The notes below the pieces were generated by a model, which was not told where the DNA came from, did not search any database, and was given only the letters and a program-made list of their open reading frames with translations. Below are positions 1 through 4,166 of a DNA stretch of 7,052 nt, piece after piece. Each line of letters begins with the position of its first letter. The stretch's first letter is position 1. The DNA comes from Nitrospirota bacterium (GTDB lineage Bacteria; NPL-UPA2; JAGMAN01). A program made the position numbers and the translations under genes. Where the stretch lies: contig JAUWHM010000120.1 of NCBI GenBank assembly GCA_030605915.1, forward strand, positions 1-7,052, in the 5' to 3' direction.

Positions 1-138
1 CAAATACCGATCAAGGACTTTGAGCGTTTAGAAGAAGTAACGGAAAATTATGGATTGGCAAAATTGATGGATGAAGTAAAGGATGATGAACGGCTTTCAG
101 TGAAAGAGGCTAAGAAACATTATCAATCCTTAAAATAG
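1..138 (+). CDS. C-terminal fragment of an antitoxin-like protein (RelB/Phd-type, tentative)
   Basis: The reading frame is open from the first base and ends at TAG 136-138, giving 45 residues with no start in the window, so only the C-terminus is visible. It begins IPIKDFERLEE, has a charged helical middle (LAKLMDEVKDDERLS) and ends VKEAKKHYQSLK. This short, acidic-basic, helix-forming tail is typical of small type II antitoxins whose C-terminus wraps a RelE-like toxin. That family placement is from general resemblance, not a diagnostic motif. An antitoxin would normally be followed at once by its toxin gene. Here the next 200 bases hold only a broken, unrecognised reading frame, so the pair may have lost its toxin. 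It could equally be the end of another small regulatory protein. Confidence 0.5.
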   Translation, partial: QIPIKDFERLEEVTENYGLAKLMDEVKDDERLSVKEAKKHYQSLK

Positions 139-174
139 AATGTGGAAAGATGAGGAAATAATTGTTGAAGATAA

Positions 175-345
175 TGGTTCTGGTACGGATTTTTTTATAT
201 CAGAGAATTGAAGAATCGTGAACGACATATAATGAATGTTGCCCGACTTATCTGCCAGGAAGTTTCCCTGATGAGCAAACCCAGAGACCCCCGCCACGCC
301 TATGAGAGGCAATCCAAGCTGCTCAAAGACGCTTTCATAAAGTAA
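175..345 (+). pseudogene. Unrecognised ORF fragment, probably decayed
   Basis: An open frame runs from just after a TAA at 172-174 to TAA 343-345. The only internal ATG is at 232, which would give 37 residues (MNVARLICQEVSLMSKPRDP at the start, ending LLKDAFIK). The frame is protein-like upstream of that ATG as well (FFYIRELKNRERH), so the true start seems to be missing. A second short frame begins at ATG 140, two nucleotides after the antitoxin-like stop, and ends at TGA 209-211 (MWKDEEIIVEDNGSG and onward). A frameshift between about 180 and 205 would join the two. I do not recognise the product: the segment SKPRDPRHAYERQSKLL is distinctive but I cannot place it. It may be the remnant of a gene that once followed the antitoxin, or simply non-coding sequence. 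Confidence 0.3.
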
Positions 346-392
346 AACAGCCAGTAATGTTGGTTAAACAAGCCTACCGAACGACTGCATTG

Positions 393-484
393 ACCCCGTT
401 AATTCACTCTAAGAACAAAAGCATACAGTGTATCATAGCCTTATTAAGGATTTACGACAGAGGCTAAATTAGCATGAACGGGGT
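393..484. repeat. Nested inverted-repeat element of unknown role
   Basis: An exact 8-bp inverted repeat, ACCCCGTT (393-400) and AACGGGGT (477-484), bounds a 92-nt stretch. The pairing can continue as AATT (401-404) with AATT (467-470) across a 6-nt bulge. Directly inside that, TAGCC (436-440) pairs with GGCTA (462-466). Smaller hairpins also fit: ATAC-AGT-GTAT (423-433) and CCTTA-T-TAAGG (439-449), the latter competing with the TAGCC stem. The element ends 11 bp before the predicted -35 box. It could be a miniature mobile-element remnant, a small structured RNA, a protein-binding site, or chance in A+T-rich DNA. No run of T follows either arm, so it is not an ordinary terminator. Confidence 0.35.
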
Positions 485-495
485 TGAAAAAGGTC

Positions 496-524
496 TTGAC
501 GAATAGCGATAAATAGGGTATAAA
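496..524 (+). promoter_or_regulatory. Predicted sigma70-type promoter of the aspartokinase operon
   Basis: TTGACG (496-501) matches the -35 consensus at five of six positions. TATAAA (519-524) matches the -10 consensus at five of six, with the optimal 17-bp spacer. Transcription would start near 531, leaving a leader of about 130 nt before the aspartokinase ATG. It is the best promoter match I found in the non-coding part of the window, and the genes downstream are packed too closely to need others. A second candidate lies just downstream: TG-G-TAGAAT (539-547), an extended -10 without a good -35. Confidence 0.6.
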
Positions 525-581
525 GTCTTAGCTGGATGTGGTAGAATAGCTGTGCTGTTAGGGAGATTCTAATTTCGTTGC

Positions 582-610
582 CGTATAGGAAATTATAAAT
601 TTCCCATACG
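582..610 (+). promoter_or_regulatory. Strong hairpin in the aspartokinase leader
   Basis: CGTAT-A-GGAAATT (582-594) pairs with AATTTCC-C-ATACG (598-610) around a 3-nt ATA loop. That gives 12 base pairs with a single A/C mismatch. It lies in the predicted 5' leader, about 55 nt before the aspartokinase ATG. No U-tract follows, so it is not a simple terminator or attenuator. Possible roles are mRNA stabilisation, half of an alternative structure with the downstream GGC-GATA-GCC stem (625-634), or, as DNA, an operator for a dimeric regulator, since the element is nearly palindromic. The role is unknown. Confidence 0.45.
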
Positions 611-663
611 ATAGTAAGTTGCGAGGCGATAGCCGAGCTAAGTTGGAGAGCCTGAGAGGAAGC

Positions 664-1884
664 ATGGCCTTAATTGTTCAGAAATATGGTGGGAGCTCGA
701 TAGCTAATCCGGAGCGGATTAAGAAAGTGGCTAAGCGGATAGTGGCAGACAGGCGCCGGGGGAAGCAACTGGTGGTAGTCGTTTCTGCACTGGGTGATAC
801 CACTGATAGATTGATCAAGCTCGCCCATCAGGTTACCGATGAGCCAGCGGATAGAGAGATAGATGTCCTGGTCTCCACCGGAGAGCAGATTTCGGTTTCT
901 CTTTTAGCTATGGCCATTCAATCCTTACACGCTCAGGCCATCTCCTTTACCGGACCGCAGGTGGGAATCGTTACCGACAGCTCCCATACCAGAGCCAGGA
1001 TTTTAAGCATTAATACAAAAAGGATAAAAGAGGAATTAAAAAGGGGCGGAATAGTAATTGTAGCTGGCTTTCAGGGCTCGGATGTCAAGGATAATATAAC
1101 TACTCTGGGCCGGGGAGGTTCCGATTTGACGGCAGTGGCCTTAGCCGGGATGTTAAAGGCAGATTGTTGTGAGATTTATACGGATGTGGAAGGAGTTTAT
1201 ACGGCTGACCCTAAAATTGTCCCTCGGGCCAGGAAGCTCAGGGCTCTCTCCTACGATGAGATGTTAGAGATGGCCAGTCTGGGTGCTCAGGTGCTTCAAA
1301 ATCGGGCGGTAGAAGTTGCTAAGAAGTTCAATGTTCCCATTAGAGTTCGTTCCAGTTTCTCGGGCGGCAGGGGAACTTTGATTACCAGGGAGGTAAAGTC
1401 TATGGAGAAAGTGGTGGTCAGTGAAGTCACTTTGAATAAGGACGAAGCCAAGGTATCCCTTCGAGGAGTGCCAGATAGGCCAGGAATTGCCGCCAGGGTA
1501 TTTAAGAGGATAGCTGATAAAGACATCAATATAGATATGATTATTCAGAATGTAGGCAGTAGAGGAATATCTGATATATCCTTCACGGTGATAAAAGAGG
1601 ACTTGAAGAAGACTTTAGCTGTAGCTGAGAGAGTATCTAAGGATATAGGAGCCAGGAAAGTAAATTCCAATGAGGACATAGCCAAGGTTTCCGTGGTGGG
1701 AGTGGGAATGCGAAGTCACTCTGGAATCGCTGCCCAGATGTTCGCCGCCTTGGCCGCCCAGGGAATCAACATTGAGATGATCAGCACTTCGGAAATAAAG
1801 ATTTCCTGTATTATTAGGAAGAAGTATGCTGAGAAAGCAGTGAGGGCAATCCACGCTAAATTCGGGCTGGGGAGAAAGAGATAG
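664..1884 (+). CDS. lysC: Aspartokinase (aspartate kinase), Bacillus LysC type with two ACT domains
   Basis: It phosphorylates L-aspartate with ATP to 4-phospho-L-aspartate in the cytoplasm, the first committed step to lysine, methionine, threonine and (via threonine) isoleucine. The 406-residue protein has the family's usual length. The kinase domain shows KYGGSS (residues 7-12), VVVSALGDTTD, STGEQ (71-75), LGRGGSD (148-154), the signature IYTDVEGVYTADP, and MASLGAQVLQNRAVEVA. Two ACT regulatory domains follow, at about 263-330 (VSLRGVPDRPGIAARVF) and 340-400 (VSVVGVGMRSHSGIAAQMF). Feedback by lysine and/or threonine is likely for this architecture, but the effector cannot be read from sequence. 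The ATG at 664 was chosen because the family begins MALIVQKYGG; a TTG at 619 would add 15 atypical residues. GAGAGGA (654-660) precedes it. It is the first gene of the operon, 12 nt before citramalate synthase. An internal start (see 1402-1884) may give a second polypeptide. Confidence 0.96.
   Translation: MALIVQKYGGSSIANPERIKKVAKRIVADRRRGKQLVVVVSALGDTTDRLIKLAHQVTDEPADREIDVLVSTGEQISVSLLAMAIQSLHAQAISFTGPQVGIVTDSSHTRARILSINTKRIKEELKRGGIVIVAGFQGSDVKDNITTLGRGGSDLTAVALAGMLKADCCEIYTDVEGVYTADPKIVPRARKLRALSYDEMLEMASLGAQVLQNRAVEVAKKFNVPIRVRSSFSGGRGTLITREVKSMEKVVVSEVTLNKDEAKVSLRGVPDRPGIAARVFKRIADKDINIDMIIQNVGSRGISDISFTVIKEDLKKTLAVAERVSKDIGARKVNSNEDIAKVSVVGVGMRSHSGIAAQMFAALAAQGINIEMISTSEIKISCIIRKKYAEKAVRAIHAKFGLGRKR
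1387..1404 (+). promoter_or_regulatory. Internal ribosome binding site and start codon within the aspartokinase gene
   Basis: AGGGAGG (1387-1393) is a near-perfect anti-16S match, followed 8 nt later by an in-frame ATG (1402-1404). It is a better site than the one before the main aspartokinase start. It lies at the junction between kinase and ACT domains, where Bacillus-type aspartokinases start their separately translated beta subunit. Confidence 0.6.
1402..1884 (+). CDS. Predicted aspartokinase beta subunit from an internal in-frame start
   Basis: Translation from ATG 1402, codon 247 of the main frame, would give a 160-residue protein (MEKVVVSEVTLNKDEAKVSL at the start) containing both ACT domains and no kinase domain. 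In Bacillus subtilis aspartokinase II, and in Corynebacterium aspartokinase, a beta subunit identical to the C-terminal part of alpha is made this way. The enzyme is an alpha2beta2 complex in which beta helps form the amino-acid effector sites. The B. subtilis beta is about 163 residues and begins at almost the same codon. The Shine-Dalgarno match, spacing, frame and domain boundary all agree here. That the product is actually made is inference, since the sequence cannot show use of the site. Confidence 0.55.
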   Translation: MEKVVVSEVTLNKDEAKVSLRGVPDRPGIAARVFKRIADKDINIDMIIQNVGSRGISDISFTVIKEDLKKTLAVAERVSKDIGARKVNSNEDIAKVSVVGVGMRSHSGIAAQMFAALAAQGINIEMISTSEIKISCIIRKKYAEKAVRAIHAKFGLGRKR

Positions 1885-1896
1885 GGGGAAACCTAT

Positions 1897-3468
1897 ATGC
1901 AACAAGTTAAACTTTACGATACTACCCTTCGGGACGGGGTGCAGGGAGAAGGTATATCCTTCTCTCTTAAAGATAAGGTAGCCATAGTTAAAAAATTAGA
2001 TGGGTTAGGGATTCATTACATTGAAGGGGGCTGGCCGGGCTCCAACCCTAAGGATATTAACTTCTTTAAGGAGGTAAGGAAAGTTCGTCTCAAGCAGGCC
2101 AAAATGGCGGCTTTTGGCAGCACTCGCCGGGCAGATAAGACGGCAGGGAGAGATGCTAACATTAAGGCCATGCTAAAGGCAGAAACGCCCACGGTGACCA
2201 TCTTCGGGAAGAGCTGGACACTGCATGTGGAGAAGGTAATAAGAACTAATTTGAAGAGAAACTTAGAGATGATAGAGGATTCCATCTCTTATGTGAAGTC
2301 AAGAGGAAGAGAAGTAATTTATGATGCTGAACATTTCTTCGATGGATATAAGGATAATCCCCAGTATGCGCTTAAAACTTTAAAGGTAGCCGAAGAGGCC
2401 GGAGCTGACTGGATCGTCCTCTGCGATACCAATGGTGGCACCATGCCCTATGAGGTGGAGAACATCTGTGGAGAGGTCCGAAGAAGGGTAAAGACTCCTC
2501 TGGGGATACACACCCACAATGATTCTGGAATGGCGGTAGCCAATTCCATAATAGCGGTGAAAGAAGGTTGCCTCCAGGTGCAGGGAACAATCAATGGTTA
2601 CGGAGAAAGGTGCGGCAATGCTGACCTCTGTCTGGTTATCCCGAACCTGAAGCTTAAACTTGGTATTAGCTGCGTGAGCGACAAACAACTACAGTCTATA
2701 GGAGAGATCTCCCGTTATGTGAGCGAGTTGGCCAACATCATTCCTGACGATCATCAACCTTTCGTGGGGGCGAGTGCCTTTGCCCATAAGGGAGGAATGC
2801 ATGTGGATGCGGTGAGGAAGACCCCTCTTAGCTTCGAGCACATAAGACCAGAACTGGTGGGCAATCATAGAAGAGTACTCGTCTCGGAACTTTCCGGCAA
2901 AAGCAATATCCTCTATAAAGCCGCTCAGGTCGGTTTGGACTTAAGGAAGGACAAATCGCAGACTTCTACGAAGAAGATTCTCAAGTTACTTAAGGATTTG
3001 GAACATCGGGGCTATCAGTTCGAGGCGGCCGACGGGTCTTTTGAGCTTCTAATGAAGAAAGCTTTAGGAAAGTATAAAAAGCTATTTGACTTGGAAGGAT
3101 TCAGGGTCAGTGTGGAGAAGAGAGAGGATAATAGAATAATTTCCGAGGCAACTATAAAGGTTAGGGTAGGAAAAAAGAGGGAGCATACGGCGGCGGAAGG
3201 GGATGGGCCGGTTAATGCCCTGGACAATGCTCTTAGAAAGGCCTTGGAGAAGTTTTATCCTTCTCTCTCTGAGATGCACCTGAGCGACTTCAAGGTAAGG
3301 ATACTCGACCCGGAAGCAGGGACAGCCGCCCAGACCCGGGTGCTCATTGAATCCCGTGACCATAAGGACACCTGGAGCACGGTGGGAGTTTCCGAGAACA
3401 TCATCGAAGCGAGTTGGCAAGCATTGGTGGATAGCATCGAATACAAATTGCTGAAGGACGAGAAGTAA
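1897..3468 (+). CDS. cimA: (R)-citramalate synthase
   Basis: It condenses pyruvate with acetyl-CoA to (R)-citramalate, opening the route to 2-oxobutyrate and isoleucine that bypasses threonine deaminase. The 523-residue length matches the long bacterial citramalate synthase family, which is related to 2-isopropylmalate and homocitrate synthases. Seen in order: DTTLRDGVQGEG (8-19, catalytic Arg12 and metal ligand Asp13), IEGGWPGSNPKD, FGKSWTLHV, YDAEHFFDGYKDNP, LCDTNGG, HTHND (205-209, metal-binding His205 and His207), NGYGERCGNADL (233-244) and FAHKGGMHVDAV. The GWPGSNPKD and EHFFDGY blocks separate this family from LeuA. Residues about 400-520 form the LeuA-type C-terminal dimerisation/regulatory domain, which in relatives binds the end product; isoleucine is the expected inhibitor here, by inference. 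Start ATG 1897 has AGGGGGA 7 nt upstream, overlapping the aspartokinase stop, so the two genes are probably co-translated. Confidence 0.93.
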   Translation: MQQVKLYDTTLRDGVQGEGISFSLKDKVAIVKKLDGLGIHYIEGGWPGSNPKDINFFKEVRKVRLKQAKMAAFGSTRRADKTAGRDANIKAMLKAETPTVTIFGKSWTLHVEKVIRTNLKRNLEMIEDSISYVKSRGREVIYDAEHFFDGYKDNPQYALKTLKVAEEAGADWIVLCDTNGGTMPYEVENICGEVRRRVKTPLGIHTHNDSGMAVANSIIAVKEGCLQVQGTINGYGERCGNADLCLVIPNLKLKLGISCVSDKQLQSIGEISRYVSELANIIPDDHQPFVGASAFAHKGGMHVDAVRKTPLSFEHIRPELVGNHRRVLVSELSGKSNILYKAAQVGLDLRKDKSQTSTKKILKLLKDLEHRGYQFEAADGSFELLMKKALGKYKKLFDLEGFRVSVEKREDNRIISEATIKVRVGKKREHTAAEGDGPVNALDNALRKALEKFYPSLSEMHLSDFKVRILDPEAGTAAQTRVLIESRDHKDTWSTVGVSENIIEASWQALVDSIEYKLLKDEK

Positions 3469-3485
3469 GAAGGAGGGAGATTTAT

Positions 3486-3800
3486 ATGTCAAGGGCAAGT
3501 CAAGTAGTAGAGAAGGTAAGTGCTCACCCATACGTTGTTAGTAGGAGGGACATCTGCCAGGGAAGCCCTGTTATCAGAGGCAGCAGGCTCAGGGTGATTG
3601 ATGTAGCCATTGAATATGACAGGCTTGGTTACACCCCTGATCAGATCCTAGATGCGCATCCTCATATTAATCTGGCTGAAGTTCACGATGCCCTTTCGTA
3701 TTATTATGAAAACCAGAAGAAACTCGATGAGCATCTAAAGAAAAATCTTAGCAAGGTCAGTCAAATCAGAAAAAGATATCCCTCTAAAGTTAACCATTGA
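3486..3800 (+). CDS. DUF433-family antitoxin (VapB-like)
   Basis: A small 104-residue protein. Its core matches the DUF433 pattern: SPVIRGSRLRVIDV (27-40) followed by a helix-turn-helix-like stretch GYTPDQILDAHPHINLAEVH (48-67) and DALSYYYEN (68-76). A lysine-rich tail follows (about 77-100). DUF433 proteins are predicted DNA-binding antitoxins, commonly encoded directly before a PIN-like DUF5615 protein as here, and such antitoxins often repress their own transcription. The neutralising role is inferred from family and position. Start ATG 3486 has a very strong AAGGAGG (3470-3476) 9 nt upstream. The gene begins 17 nt after the citramalate synthase stop, and its own stop TGA (3798-3800) lies 2 nt before the toxin ATG, indicating translational coupling. 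No separate promoter is evident. Confidence 0.8.
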   Translation: MSRASQVVEKVSAHPYVVSRRDICQGSPVIRGSRLRVIDVAIEYDRLGYTPDQILDAHPHINLAEVHDALSYYYENQKKLDEHLKKNLSKVSQIRKRYPSKVNH

Positions 3801-3802
3801 CC

Positions 3803-4147
3803 ATGGGCAAGATCAAGATTTATAGCGATGAGGATGTTGATATTGCAATAGCGGAAGGACTTAAGCGAAGGGGTGTGAAAGCTTGGTCGGCAAGGGATGC
3901 TGGAAATCTTGGATTGACCGATGAGGAACAGTTACAATATGCATTTAGGAACAAAGCCACAATTTTTACTTATGATGATGATTTTCTCATTGTAGCTGAT
4001 GATTGGGTAAGAAAATGGCGAAAGCATGCTGGAATAATTTACGTTCAAAGACAGAAATTGAGTGTTGGAGAATGCATCAGAAGAATAGAGCTTATCGTTG
4101 ATATCCTGGATGCGGAGGAGATGAAGAACCATATCGAGTTTCTATAG
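3803..4147 (+). CDS. DUF5615 PIN-like toxin (predicted ribonuclease)
   Basis: The 114-residue protein matches the DUF5615 (Mut7-C/PIN-like) family. It has an N-terminal strand ending in acidic SDEDVD (8-13), then SARDAGNLGLTDEEQLQYA (29-47) and IFTYDDDF (54-61). These carry the acidic residues expected of a metal-dependent nuclease fold (Asp9, Asp11, Asp40, Glu41, Asp58-60), so it looks intact rather than decayed. Members are predicted toxins cleaving RNA; the target is unknown and the activity is inferred. ATG 3803 is preferred because the family starts just before this acidic strand. A TTG at 3797 overlapping the antitoxin stop would add two residues. No good ribosome binding site precedes either, so translation probably depends on ribosomes finishing the antitoxin. 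By eye the gene is richer in A+T than citramalate synthase or ValRS, consistent with acquisition. Confidence 0.78.
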   Translation: MGKIKIYSDEDVDIAIAEGLKRRGVKAWSARDAGNLGLTDEEQLQYAFRNKATIFTYDDDFLIVADDWVRKWRKHAGIIYVQRQKLSVGECIRRIELIVDILDAEEMKNHIEFL

Positions 4148-4166
4148 GGGCGGTTGAGCGAGAAAC

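Larger units (their letters stand above)
346..663. other. Non-coding region upstream of the aspartokinase operon
   Basis: No credible gene lies in these 318 bases. They hold a nested inverted-repeat element (393-484), a sigma70-like promoter (496-524), and a transcribed leader of about 130 nt with a small TAGAAT/ATTCTA stem (542-547 with 566-571), a strong hairpin (582-610) and a short GGC-GATA-GCC stem-loop (625-634). I looked for a lysine riboswitch and a T-box, the usual leaders of aspartokinase and branched-chain operons. I saw neither the T-box sequence nor the conserved lysine-riboswitch core. Confidence 0.6.

Noticed and set aside
130..312. Minus-strand 60-residue frame across the debris region
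   Set aside because: No recognisable domain and no ribosome binding site, it overlaps the end of the antitoxin-like gene, and all other genes run on the + strand.
619..663. Upstream TTG start giving a 15-residue longer aspartokinase
   Set aside because: The extra residues are unlike the family, which begins MALIVQKYGG at the ATG at 664, and no good ribosome binding site precedes the TTG.
531..663. Lysine riboswitch or T-box in the aspartokinase leader
   Set aside because: The conserved lysine-riboswitch core and the T-box antiterminator sequence are absent, and the leader is short for either.
1126..1131. Leu155 in the aspartokinase GRGGSD motif (SDLT rather than SDTT)
   Set aside because: This position varies in the family (E. 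coli LysC has SDYT), so it does not suggest altered function.
3082..3531. Minus-strand 149-residue frame over the end of citramalate synthase
   Set aside because: It lies almost wholly opposite a well-supported conserved coding region and shows no family features; it is a shadow of codon bias.
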